DNA of 36,597 nucleotides from Treponema sp. UBA4307. GTDB taxonomy: Bacteria > Spirochaetota > Spirochaetia > Treponematales > Treponemataceae. The notes beneath the pieces were generated by a model, which saw nothing but the letters and a program-made list of their open reading frames with translations, was not told the DNA's origin and did no database searches. Positions 24,586-32,817 of the stretch are shown here, piece by piece; position 1 is the first letter of the stretch, and every line of letters starts with the position of its first letter. Location: NCBI GenBank assembly GCA_002394685.1, contig DGUP01000011.1:1-36597 (forward strand). The letters run 5' to 3'. The position numbers and the translations under genes are program-made.

Positions 24586-25698
24586 TTATTTCTTTATATT
24601 GACGGGATTTACAAGTGATTCAGAGGAGTAGAATTTTCCCTTCCTGTCTATAATTCCGTCAACAACATTTCCTTCTTCATTCTGGAGTTCTACAGAAGCA
24701 AAGTCTCCCTGGAAAGGCGAAGTTTTTTTGTAAATGCAGGGAACAATCACTTTGCCTTTTCCATTCATAAATCCCCAGAGATTAGTCTCTTTATCAGAGA
24801 AGCCCAGAAGTCCCTGAGAAAAAGTTGGGTCACAGGAAGAAAAGTTTGCAGGCTTTTTGGTTTCAATGCCTTTTGTGTTGAAAATCTTAATTGAATCCGG
24901 ACCATCTGTTGCAGTTACAACATATCCGTCATGGAATTCGTAGTTATAGGAAGGAGTCTCTTCACTGGTAGAAGTAGGAAGAAGGTCTGCAGAAAAGAGA
25001 TATTCTCCCTTTACATTCATAAATCCGATTCTGCCGTCAAGAGTATAAACTGCAAATATTCCCTCTGAAATAAAATCTGAAACATGGCGGAAAGGACCGA
25101 GAACTTTTTTCCCTTTGGAATTAATGAAATAATATCTGTCTTCGGCGGTGTCTGCAGAATTAAGGCCGGGCTTATTTCCTTCCTTAACATGAACACTGGC
25201 GTAACCTTCCCTGAAAGGTTTTATGTCCAGAAAGAGGGGTTTAATTCCAACCTTAGAAAAATCTTTTTTAAAATAAGCCTTGCCGATTGGGTAAAGGGGA
25301 ACTGAATCATCGGAACCGGAACTTATTTTGCTGGAGCTGTCTGTTGAAAGAAGCTGATGGCTTTCAAGGTTTAAAATTTGATAGCCTTTTCCTTTTGTCG
25401 GGTCTATGAAAGCAACATAATTATCAGATACAAAATATGGCAGACTGGCCCGGTCAGAGTAATAAATCAGCAGGCCTTTTGTGTCAAAGATGGAATATTT
25501 TGTAAAGTCTTCCTGAATTGTTTTGCATATAAGGCCTTTTGATGACATTTTAATTGAATCGTATTCCGGGAGGATTACAACTTCCTTCTTTTCATTGATA
25601 ACGCCGTATTTTTCCTTGTACTTAAAAATTGTAAGGGATTTTCCATAAAGGAAGGAACAGGAAAGAAGAAGCGCAAGGATTGCAAAAACTTTTTTCAT
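24586..25698 (-). CDS. Exported WG-repeat protein
   Basis: A 370-residue exported protein with a signal peptide of about 19 residues (MKKVFAILALLLSCSFLYG). Beta-rich repeats follow in the WG style: Y-G-V-I-N-E-K-K-E-V-V-I-L-P-E-Y-D near residue 31, Y-Y-F-I-N-S-K-G-K-K-V-L-G-P-F near 188, G-F-M-N-V-K-G-E-Y near 224, W-G-F-M-N-G-K-G-K-V-I-V-P-C-I-Y near 309 and a final D-G-I-I-D-R-K-G-K. WG-repeat proteins are thought to be binding or scaffold proteins; no enzyme motif is seen. The ribosome site is GAGG. Its stop touches that of the convergent EamA gene. Confidence 0.8.
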   Translation of the reverse strand: MKKVFAILALLLSCSFLYGKSLTIFKYKEKYGVINEKKEVVILPEYDSIKMSSKGLICKTIQEDFTKYSIFDTKGLLIYYSDRASLPYFVSDNYVAFIDPTKGKGYQILNLESHQLLSTDSSSKISSGSDDSVPLYPIGKAYFKKDFSKVGIKPLFLDIKPFREGYASVHVKEGNKPGLNSADTAEDRYYFINSKGKKVLGPFRHVSDFISEGIFAVYTLDGRIGFMNVKGEYLFSADLLPTSTSEETPSYNYEFHDGYVVTATDGPDSIKIFNTKGIETKKPANFSSCDPTFSQGLLGFSDKETNLWGFMNGKGKVIVPCIYKKTSPFQGDFASVELQNEEGNVVDGIIDRKGKFYSSESLVNPVNIKK

Positions 25699-25759
25699 TT
25701 TAAAACCTCTGTCTTTTTTTAATTAGTCAGGCTGTCTGTAAAGAAGTGCCTGTGTTTTT

Positions 25760-25787
25760 ATTATACTACATAAAAATGAGGGAGCAA
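25760..25787 (-). promoter_or_regulatory. Promoter of the WG-repeat gene
   Basis: On the minus strand a perfect TATAAT (25765-25760) is preceded, 16 bp away, by a weak TTGCTC (25787-25782). It lies about 60 bp before the ATG at 25698. Confidence 0.5.
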
Positions 25788-25808
25788 AAAGTTTTTGTAA
25801 AAAGTTGA

Positions 25809-25914
25809 AGACTAGCCGGGGCTGTAAGGGCGCCGTCGTTAGACGGCGGTCCGAAGCGGAGCTGAGGACTAAAACCCTGCAAGACCCGTAGAAGATATGG
25901 AGGTATGCTCCATA
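25809..25914. repeat. GC-rich multi-hairpin intergenic element
   Basis: About 105 bp clearly richer in GC than its AT-rich flanks. Three hairpins follow one another: GCCGTC-gtta-GACGGC (25832-25847), TCCG-aag-CGGA (25850-25860) and TATGGAG-gtatg-CTCCATA (25896-25914). Between them GAGGACTAAAACCC and GCAAGACCCG are unpaired. No ORF or known RNA family was recognised. It lies between the stop of xylulokinase and the WG gene promoter, and could be a dispersed intergenic repeat, a small RNA or the 3' end of the xylulokinase mRNA. Confidence 0.5.
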
Positions 25915-25919
25915 AAAAT

Positions 25920-27404
25920 TTATTTATAAAGAGGTGTTAAAGTTTCAACAACTTTACTGTACTGGGCGTAAGCTTTGTCGTATGCTTTAACGTTTTCTTC
26001 AATAGGATTTGCGCTCTTTGTTTCATCCAGCTTGATGTGTTCTGCACAAAGACTTGCAATGTCACAGGTTCCGGACTGATTCTTTAAGCACCAGAGAGCC
26101 TGAACTGCTGCACCAAGAGCGGCTGCTTCGTCTAAAAGTGGAACACGAATTGGCAGGTTCATGATATCGGCTGCAATCTGTCTCCATACAGGAGATTTTG
26201 AACCACCACCAATCAGGCGGATTTCCTTTGGCTGAAAACCTAACTTACGGAAAGCATCCAGACCGCCCCGCATTGCAAATACTGCACTTTCCAGGGAAGC
26301 ACGGGCAATGTTTGCTCTGCTTGTATTTGCTGCAGTAAGACCTGTAATGCTTGCACGGCCGTTTGGCAGGTTAGGTGTACGTTCACCGTTAAAGAATGGA
26401 ATAACTAGAACCCCTTCTGAGCCGCATGGGGCTTTTGAAGCTTCGCCATCCAGTTCTTTAACATCCATCTGGAAAAGTCCGCGGACAAATTCTGTTGCAA
26501 CTGTACAGTTCATTGTGCAAAGAAGAGGCAGCCATCCTCCGGTTGAAGAACAGAAGCCGCTTAAACCGTTTTCAGGATCTGAAATTGCTTTGTCTGAATA
26601 TCCGTAGAGTGTACCTGAAGTTCCCATAGACATTGTAAGGAAGCCGTCAGCTACAGTGCCGGTACCTACTGCGCCCATCATATTGTCACCGCCGCCTGCA
26701 GAAACAGGGATTCCTTCCGGAATACCATATGCCTGAGCTGCCTGTGAAGAAACTTTGCCTGCTGGAGAAGAAGGTTCAATCAGTTCTGGGAGCAGGTCAA
26801 TCAGTTTTGGATCGATGATGCTGCAGATTTTCTTAGACCAGCATCTGTTTTTTGAATCGAATAAGGCTGTGCCGGAAGCGTCGCCGTATTCCATTACATA
26901 GGAACCTGTAAGTTTCCAGTTCAGATAATCGTGAGGAAGCATGATATATTTGAGGTTTGCAAAAGCGTCTGCCTTGTGGCGTTTAAGCCAGAGGATTTTT
27001 GGAGCAGTAAAGCCTGGAAGCATAAGGTTGCCAAGATTTGCAACTACTTCTTTGTCACCGCCGGCCTCTTTTGTGATGATTGCGCATTCTTCAGTTGTGG
27101 ATGTATCGTTCCAAAGTTTGATGTTGTAGAGAGCTTTTCCGTCCTTATCCAGAGGAACGAATCCATGCTGCTGTCCAGAAACACCAATTGCTTCGATAGT
27201 CTTTTTATTTTCAGGACTGAGCTTTCCAAAACAAACTTCCAGCCCCTTGTCAAACCATTCAGTTTTCTGCTCACGGGTTCCGTCATTGTCAGAAATAAGT
27301 TCCATTGGGCATGATGCTTTTTCAATGATTTCTTTTGATTCGTAGTCGTAAATAACGACCTTCATACTCTGTGTTCCCAGGTCAATACCAGCAACAGTTT
27401 TCAT
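25920..27404 (-). CDS. xylB: Xylulokinase
   Basis: A 494-residue FGGY-family sugar kinase that phosphorylates D-xylulose for the pentose phosphate route. G-I-D-L-G-T-Q-S-M-K (6-15) with D8 is the first nucleotide motif. S-G-Q-Q-H-G (76-81), L-P-H-D-Y-L-N-W-K-L-T-G (156-167) and E-Y-G-D-A-S-G-T-A-L-F-D (172-183) are xylulokinase-type signatures. D240 in G-G-G-D-N is the catalytic base, and G-G-G-S-K-S near 400 is the C-terminal nucleotide loop. The ribosome site is AGGAG. No xylose isomerase is in the window. It could also serve the ketose made by the isomerase-family protein, but the motifs favour D-xylulose. Confidence 0.88.
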   Translation of the reverse strand: MKTVAGIDLGTQSMKVVIYDYESKEIIEKASCPMELISDNDGTREQKTEWFDKGLEVCFGKLSPENKKTIEAIGVSGQQHGFVPLDKDGKALYNIKLWNDTSTTEECAIITKEAGGDKEVVANLGNLMLPGFTAPKILWLKRHKADAFANLKYIMLPHDYLNWKLTGSYVMEYGDASGTALFDSKNRCWSKKICSIIDPKLIDLLPELIEPSSPAGKVSSQAAQAYGIPEGIPVSAGGGDNMMGAVGTGTVADGFLTMSMGTSGTLYGYSDKAISDPENGLSGFCSSTGGWLPLLCTMNCTVATEFVRGLFQMDVKELDGEASKAPCGSEGVLVIPFFNGERTPNLPNGRASITGLTAANTSRANIARASLESAVFAMRGGLDAFRKLGFQPKEIRLIGGGSKSPVWRQIAADIMNLPIRVPLLDEAAALGAAVQALWCLKNQSGTCDIASLCAEHIKLDETKSANPIEENVKAYDKAYAQYSKVVETLTPLYK

Positions 27405-27443
27405 ATAATACTCCTACTATTCGATGAATTAAAATCGTCCTAA

Positions 27444-27471
27444 ATTTTATAGCAAAAGGAAGACAAGTCAA
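27444..27471 (-). promoter_or_regulatory. xylB promoter
   Basis: On the minus strand TTGACT (27471-27466), a 16 bp spacer and TAAAAT (27449-27444), about 40 bp before the ATG. It matches the spacing and -10 box of the isomerase and GH95 promoters. Confidence 0.6.
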
Positions 27472-27515
27472 GGGACTATTTATAGGAGTTTTATTGAAAG
27501 ATTAGTAGTTTTTTG

Positions 27516-29192
27516 TTACTGCTGGCCCCAGAGCTTCAATCTTTCTTCAATAATTTGAGAGATTTCTTCTCCTGTTTCTTCCATGCCCATTTCTTTCAGC
27601 CGGCGAACCATATTTGCCCACAGTGAATCAAAATCCTCCGGACTGGAAATAATGCACTGAATTAAAGATTCCCGGACCAGGTCATTTGCTGCGTTAACTT
27701 TATTGGTTACTGAATTGGGAATCTGATAACTCCATAGCTGACCGTGAGCGGGTTTAGGTAATTCTTCCTTCTGAGGAAAGAGGTCAATCCACATTTGTGC
27801 ACCGTAATGTTCAAGAGTTTCCTTTTCTACCGGGAGATATGCATTAATTATTGTCTGACGGGAGTTGCGGGTAAGATAGTCGCCGTTGGCATCTGTTGCG
27901 GCAGTTCCACAGTCAGGGAAAGGATAGGACCATCTTGTTACACCGGTTTCCAGAATATAATTTGCATTGCTTTCCATATTTTGCTGCTGTGACTGAGAAA
28001 GGGTCCGCCGGCCATTTTCGTATACATAATTTACGTTTTCAATTCCCCAGTTCATAAGAATCTGAGCCTCATCGCTGCACATCCAGTCCATAAATTGAAC
28101 CGCCTTTATTACGTCGCGGCAGGTTTTGGAAATTGAAATGCCCCATCCCCCTGAGTAACCGTAATCAGTTAAAGAAGGGTCTTTATATTGAGGGCCTGCT
28201 GTTATGGAAAGATAGGCGTAGGTTCTTTCAGGTTTCCCCTTGGCTATTAAGTACTGCCTCTGCTTGTCATAACCCCAGGTTGGATACGCAAGACCAAGTA
28301 CCCGGCCTGATTCAATTTTTGAATGCCAGACTTCTTCGCTTTGAACAAAGCTTTCCGGGTCAAGTGTACCATCGTGGTAAAGGGTATTAAGCCATTTATA
28401 GTAAGCGGTTATTTCCGGTACCAGAAATTTGTATGTTACCTGATGAGTTTCATTGTCTACCATCCACTGGCCGTCGTCCGGGGCTCCAATAAGGTAGTTT
28501 CCTGGATTTGAAATATCAATGAGCCAGCTCCAGCCGTCAGCCAGAAGGGACAGTCCGATTGTAGGCTGCCCGTCAATTGTAGGATATTTCTTCATGTATG
28601 CACGGATGGCATCTGCATATTCATCCAGTGTGGAAAGTCTGGGATACCCCAGTTCCTTGAGGACCGCGTGCTGCAGCTGAAGGGTACCGCTTGTTTCAAG
28701 GACTTCTTCCTTAACTCCGTAAGTCCCAAAAGAATAAATGTGACCGTCAGGACTGCGGAGTTTTACAAGTTCGTTTCCGTAAAGCTTGCGCATATTAGGG
28801 CAGTATTCATCAATAAGATTGTGATGAACGCCATATTCATCAACCCAGTCGTCCAGGGCAATAACTGCATCTACATTAATAAGTTTGGTAATATCAGATT
28901 TAACATAGATTAAATCACAGTAGTTTCCGGAAGTAATCATCAGGGCTACATCCTGGTTTGCCGTTGAACGTGGATGTTTTACGTCCAGAGTAACTCCTGT
29001 ACGGCGGGTAATTTCCCTGGCAACAGGATCATTGAAAATCATGTCCTGAGTTGTATCTATATTATAGAATGTGAAAGTGATGGGCTCTTTGTCGAATTCA
29101 AAGTCGAACCAGCGGCTCTTGTTACAGGAGAAGAAAAAACTTGAAATAAGTGTAAGGGCCATAATAACAAGGGCCGGTGATTTTTTAAGCAT
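27516..29192 (-). CDS. Family 1 solute-binding lipoprotein (LplA-like)
   Basis: A 558-residue extracytoplasmic lipoprotein (lipobox F-F-F-S-C, Cys 23) of the large LplA-type sugar-binding group. The mature N-terminus has I-T-F-T-F-Y-N-I-D, then E-I-T-R-R-T-G-V-T-L-D, the L-M-I-T-S-G-N-Y-C-D-L-I-Y strand and a Y-S-G-G-W-G-I-S-I segment near residue 345. It would bind an oligosaccharide. Its start overlaps the yesN-like stop by 8 bp and has only a weak ribosome site, so it depends on translational coupling to the two-component genes. The usual LplB/YtcP permeases are missing on both sides, so the protein either shares permeases encoded elsewhere or acts as the sensor's periplasmic partner. Confidence 0.85.
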   Translation of the reverse strand: MLKKSPALVIMALTLISSFFFSCNKSRWFDFEFDKEPITFTFYNIDTTQDMIFNDPVAREITRRTGVTLDVKHPRSTANQDVALMITSGNYCDLIYVKSDITKLINVDAVIALDDWVDEYGVHHNLIDEYCPNMRKLYGNELVKLRSPDGHIYSFGTYGVKEEVLETSGTLQLQHAVLKELGYPRLSTLDEYADAIRAYMKKYPTIDGQPTIGLSLLADGWSWLIDISNPGNYLIGAPDDGQWMVDNETHQVTYKFLVPEITAYYKWLNTLYHDGTLDPESFVQSEEVWHSKIESGRVLGLAYPTWGYDKQRQYLIAKGKPERTYAYLSITAGPQYKDPSLTDYGYSGGWGISISKTCRDVIKAVQFMDWMCSDEAQILMNWGIENVNYVYENGRRTLSQSQQQNMESNANYILETGVTRWSYPFPDCGTAATDANGDYLTRNSRQTIINAYLPVEKETLEHYGAQMWIDLFPQKEELPKPAHGQLWSYQIPNSVTNKVNAANDLVRESLIQCIISSPEDFDSLWANMVRRLKEMGMEETGEEISQIIEERLKLWGQQ

Positions 29193-30759
29193 TTTGCGAA
29201 CTCTTGAATTCCTTTGGTGTCATATTTGTATGCTTTTTGAATTTCAGGTAGAAATAGTCAGTATTTGAATAGCCTACCAGTTTTGAAATTTCGTAAATTT
29301 TCAGATTTGTGGTCAGCAGCATATTTTTTGCCTGTTCAATTCTGATAATATCCAGGTATGTGTTGAAAGGAACCCCTGTGTATTCCCTGAATTTCTTTCC
29401 CAGATAGGCACTGTTACAGTTAAAGAGGTTGCCCAGCATTTCCAGCTTGAGATCGGTGTGATAATTAGTTTTTACATACTGAATAACCTTAAGAATTGTA
29501 GAATTGCTTGTGTTGGAAGTGAAGGATTCAGCCAGACCAGTTGTGAAATCTTCCACAATACAGAACATTTCGTCAAAGTAGTTTTGGGTGTAAATCAGGT
29601 TTACAAGATCAATAGCCGGTACAGTGTCCAGCTCCTTTTCAGGATGTTTTGTGTGAACTGCATTTTGAAGTTCTACAATAAAAGCCATGCAGTACTTCTT
29701 TATTTCATCAACTGAAAGGGTGCTTTCTGTGAGATAGGTACGCTGTTTGTTTAATACCTGTGAAATTTTTTGCAGTTCATAGATTTCAATATATTGAACC
29801 AGTTCCGGAATGCAGGACAGAAACTCTTTAGAAGAATAATTCTTGTCCTTTTTAGAATTGCGTTTTGCAAATTCCGGGTCTTTTTCTACATCATTTGTAG
29901 TAACATATGCTTTGTCCGCATAAAAGAAGAGCTGATTAAAAATAAGCCGGGCCTGGCGGTAACTGTCCAGGGCGCCGTTTAATCCGTTACCCATTTTTCC
30001 CAATGAAGCAAGGGCGCCGCTTTTTTCCTTCTGCAGGCGGGAACAGAAACGCTCCATGTGGCGCTGAACGGCTTCGTCACTTTCATTTTTGAAGACGATT
30101 GTATAGTTTGGTTCCATTGGAAAGGCAAAGTGCTGGGTAAATTTGAAACTGTCTTCAATTGCAGTTTTAAGGGCCTGAAGCTGACCTAAACAGCCGCAAA
30201 GTTCCGGAGAAATAATGCTTACCTGATAACGGCAGCTTTCATCTTCTTCCTGAGCCGAAAAACCGTCTTCTACAGCGCCAAAAAGGAACATCTGGCTGAA
30301 TTTCTGGGCAATTTCTTCCTGCTGAGCATTATTGCGGAGAAAGTCGGCCTCGCTGTTGTGTTTAAGTTCTTCTACAATTGAGATTACTTTCTGCTGGAGG
30401 ATATCTTCATCAATCGGCTTTACGATATATCCCTTTGCTCCAAAATTAATGGCCTTCTGGGCAAATTCAAAATCAGAATATCCGGAAAGAATTAAAAAGT
30501 AGGGATGTGAAGGATATTTTTCAGGATTTTTATAAACTTCTTCCAGTACGGAAATACCGTTTAATACAGGCATATTCACGTCCAGAAGCACCAGACTCGG
30601 TTTAAGTGAAATGATTTTTTCAAGGGCCTCTTCACCATTGCCGGCTTCCCCAATGATTGAACATCCTGTAGCATCCCAGTCAATAATATTAGAGATACCG
30701 TTTCTTACAATTTCTTCATCGTCTACAATTAGAACACCAAATTTTTTGCCTGCCATCAT
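29185..30759 (-). CDS. YesN-type response regulator (REC plus AraC helix-turn-helix)
   Basis: A 524-residue transcription factor. The REC domain occupies residues 1-125, with acidic pocket D13-D14-E15, phospho-acceptor D60 in L-L-D-V-N-M-P and the K of Y-I-V-K-P-I-D near 113. A long variable middle (130-420) follows. The C-terminal AraC domain (about 423-522) shows L-G-N-L-F-N-C-N-S-A-Y-L-G-K-K-F-R and, in the second helix-turn-helix, I-S-K-L-V-G-Y-S-N-T-D-Y-F-Y-L-K-F-K-K-H. It should activate genes for glycan uptake on phosphorylation by the YesM-like kinase. The start overlaps the kinase stop by 4 bp, and a second ATG follows immediately. Confidence 0.92.
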   Translation of the reverse strand: MMAGKKFGVLIVDDEEIVRNGISNIIDWDATGCSIIGEAGNGEEALEKIISLKPSLVLLDVNMPVLNGISVLEEVYKNPEKYPSHPYFLILSGYSDFEFAQKAINFGAKGYIVKPIDEDILQQKVISIVEELKHNSEADFLRNNAQQEEIAQKFSQMFLFGAVEDGFSAQEEDESCRYQVSIISPELCGCLGQLQALKTAIEDSFKFTQHFAFPMEPNYTIVFKNESDEAVQRHMERFCSRLQKEKSGALASLGKMGNGLNGALDSYRQARLIFNQLFFYADKAYVTTNDVEKDPEFAKRNSKKDKNYSSKEFLSCIPELVQYIEIYELQKISQVLNKQRTYLTESTLSVDEIKKYCMAFIVELQNAVHTKHPEKELDTVPAIDLVNLIYTQNYFDEMFCIVEDFTTGLAESFTSNTSNSTILKVIQYVKTNYHTDLKLEMLGNLFNCNSAYLGKKFREYTGVPFNTYLDIIRIEQAKNMLLTTNLKIYEISKLVGYSNTDYFYLKFKKHTNMTPKEFKSSQNA

Positions 30760-32549
30760 TCATCACCTTTGTTTATGAGAGGTATAAGGGGAACATGGAT
30801 GGTAACTGTTGTTCCCTCATCCTGTCTGCTTTCTATGCTTAGACCGTAATCGTCTCCGTAGAAAAGCTTGATGCGTTGATTTACGTTTATCATTCCTATA
30901 GAACTGCTGATGTTTTCCACAGTGCCGGTTTGAAGTTTCTGACGCAGTTCTTCCAGTTTTGTTTCGTTAATTCCGCAGCCGTTGTCCCTTACCTTAATAA
31001 ACAAATCCTTGTTTTTGCTCTCTATGCTAATGTAGATAAATCCCCCGGTCTTTCTTGCTTCAAGCCCGTGAATGAAGGAATTTTCAACTACGGGCTGTAT
31101 CAAGAGAGGCAGAATACCAATACTTCTGATATCACTCAAGTATATAATATCATAAGAGACTCTGTCTGCAAATCTTAGATGCTGGATATCCAGATAATTG
31201 CTTACGGCTTCTATTTCCTGAAAAAGAGGAACCGGACGGTCTGTTACATCCAGGTTGTGGCGTAGAATTTTTGCCAGCAGCTTGATTGTGTTGGCAACTT
31301 TACGGTTTCCGTCGCTCAGGGCCTGCATTCGGATAGTTTCCAGGGTATTGAAAAGAAAATGCGGGTTGATCTGAGAGGCCAGCATTTTAAAGCGTATATC
31401 GTTTTGACGGGACAAAAGCTGTTCCTGTTCGATTTTATGCTGATAAACTTCGTCAATAAGCTGCTTTATATTACCTGTTGTGGTTTCCAGCGCATGATAG
31501 ATTGATGCGAATTCATCACTTCCCGGCAGGCTGGGGCCGATGGCAAAGTTATTCTGTACAACTTTCTGGATTTCCGAGTTGATATAATCAATACGCCTGG
31601 TGAAATAATTTGAAAATACAAGAATCATTGTCAGTGAAAAGGCCAGGGCAACAGACATAATGCTAAAATAAATGAGAAGCCCCTGGAAAGTCGTCATAAA
31701 AATCTCTTTTCCCGGGAGAATTTGTAGCAGAATGATGGAGTTGCCGTTTTCAATGAGAATCTGGGTAATAAGGGCAACGTCATTCCGCTGATTCCATTCA
31801 ATGTTTATGCTTTCAATCTGGCTTGAAGAATAAACCTGATCCAGAAATTCCGGGGCAAAATTTGAAGGAATTTCCCTTGAACTGAATTGAATTTCACCGT
31901 CAATTGCAATGATAGTTTCCTGCTCCTGGTTCATTACAAAACGGTCAATCCTCTGATATTCAATATTTACGGAAAGAACACCTATAAATTTATCCTCGTT
32001 GAAATCCCACATTGAACGTACCAGGGAAAGTGTCTTTCTTTTAGTGATATTATCCGTTTTTGTGACCCAGAAACTCCTTCCGTGGTAGGATTTAGCCCTT
32101 TTGTACCAGTCTGAGGATGTAATATCCTTCGTGGCCTTAATAAAAAAGGAATTGTCCAGGATTGTAGGGTTTTCCGTGTAGTAACGGATGCTGGAAATGT
32201 CCAGGTTGGCCTGTAAAAAATCATCCAGAAAGGAAATTGTAATATACTGCTCGTAAACTTCCTGAGGTGTGTTGTAGTGACGCTTAAGGGTCGACTGAAT
32301 CTGCTGGTTTACATAAAGGGTGTCGCTTAAATCCTTAACATTATTGAGCATATCCTTAAAAAGTGTGGCTGTCTGGGTTACGGAAGAGCGGGACTGTTCA
32401 ATTGTCCACTGATTAAGCCTGTTCCTGAGCCAGAAAGAAAGAATGATGGATAAAATGATAAAAGGGATAAAAAAGGCCACAAAGTATACCACCATGAGTT
32501 TTTTTCGAATTTTAAGGTTATCCAGGTTAAGAAGATTAAGTTTAATCAT
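30756..32549 (-). CDS. YesM-type sensor histidine kinase
   Basis: A 597-residue inner-membrane kinase. TM1 is at about 17-40 and TM2 at about 289-312. Between them is an extracytoplasmic sensor of about 245 residues (S-S-D-W-Y-K-R-A and S-L-V-R-S-M-W suggest a Cache-type fold). A HAMP-like linker follows. The His-kinase domain has the phospho-accepting H397 in N-P-H-F-L-F-N. The ATPase lid region has N490 in P-V-V-E-N-S-F-I-H-G and D522-N-G-C-G. It presumably senses a sugar or a loaded binding protein. The gene heads the operon yesM-yesN-binding protein. Its ATG lacks a ribosome site, and a TATAAT (32568-32563) is only 13 bp upstream, implying a very short leader. Confidence 0.92.
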   Translation of the reverse strand: MIKLNLLNLDNLKIRKKLMVVYFVAFFIPFIILSIILSFWLRNRLNQWTIEQSRSSVTQTATLFKDMLNNVKDLSDTLYVNQQIQSTLKRHYNTPQEVYEQYITISFLDDFLQANLDISSIRYYTENPTILDNSFFIKATKDITSSDWYKRAKSYHGRSFWVTKTDNITKRKTLSLVRSMWDFNEDKFIGVLSVNIEYQRIDRFVMNQEQETIIAIDGEIQFSSREIPSNFAPEFLDQVYSSSQIESINIEWNQRNDVALITQILIENGNSIILLQILPGKEIFMTTFQGLLIYFSIMSVALAFSLTMILVFSNYFTRRIDYINSEIQKVVQNNFAIGPSLPGSDEFASIYHALETTTGNIKQLIDEVYQHKIEQEQLLSRQNDIRFKMLASQINPHFLFNTLETIRMQALSDGNRKVANTIKLLAKILRHNLDVTDRPVPLFQEIEAVSNYLDIQHLRFADRVSYDIIYLSDIRSIGILPLLIQPVVENSFIHGLEARKTGGFIYISIESKNKDLFIKVRDNGCGINETKLEELRQKLQTGTVENISSSIGMINVNQRIKLFYGDDYGLSIESRQDEGTTVTIHVPLIPLINKGDE

Positions 32550-32817
32550 ATTTATTTTTGAGATTATACTATTAAATCAAAAGATAAAAAATAAATTTTT
32601 ACTTGAAAGTGAAATTTTTAGAATAAAAAAGTGTAAAAATCAATGTTATGATATTATAATGTTATGTTATTATTAAATAAGCAAAAACATCATACTTAAA
32701 CGCTGTTAATTATTGAAAGTTACATTTACTTAAAAAATAATTTGACAGATGGAAATGTGGGTGTTATTGTTTAATTACGACAATTCGTAAGAAAGTCAAA
32801 AATAGGAGGAAATTCTT
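32550..32817. promoter_or_regulatory. Divergent regulatory region with a strong porin promoter
   Basis: This 268 bp AT-rich spacer holds no gene. For the porin (+), a consensus TTGACA (32742-32747), 17 bp and TATTGT (32765-32770) predict a start near 32777. AGGAGG (32804-32809) lies 8 bp before the ATG, a full-strength ribosome site. For the kinase (-), TATAAT at 32568-32563 is near the ATG, with no clear -35. Only this side of the porin pair has a promoter. Confidence 0.75.
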
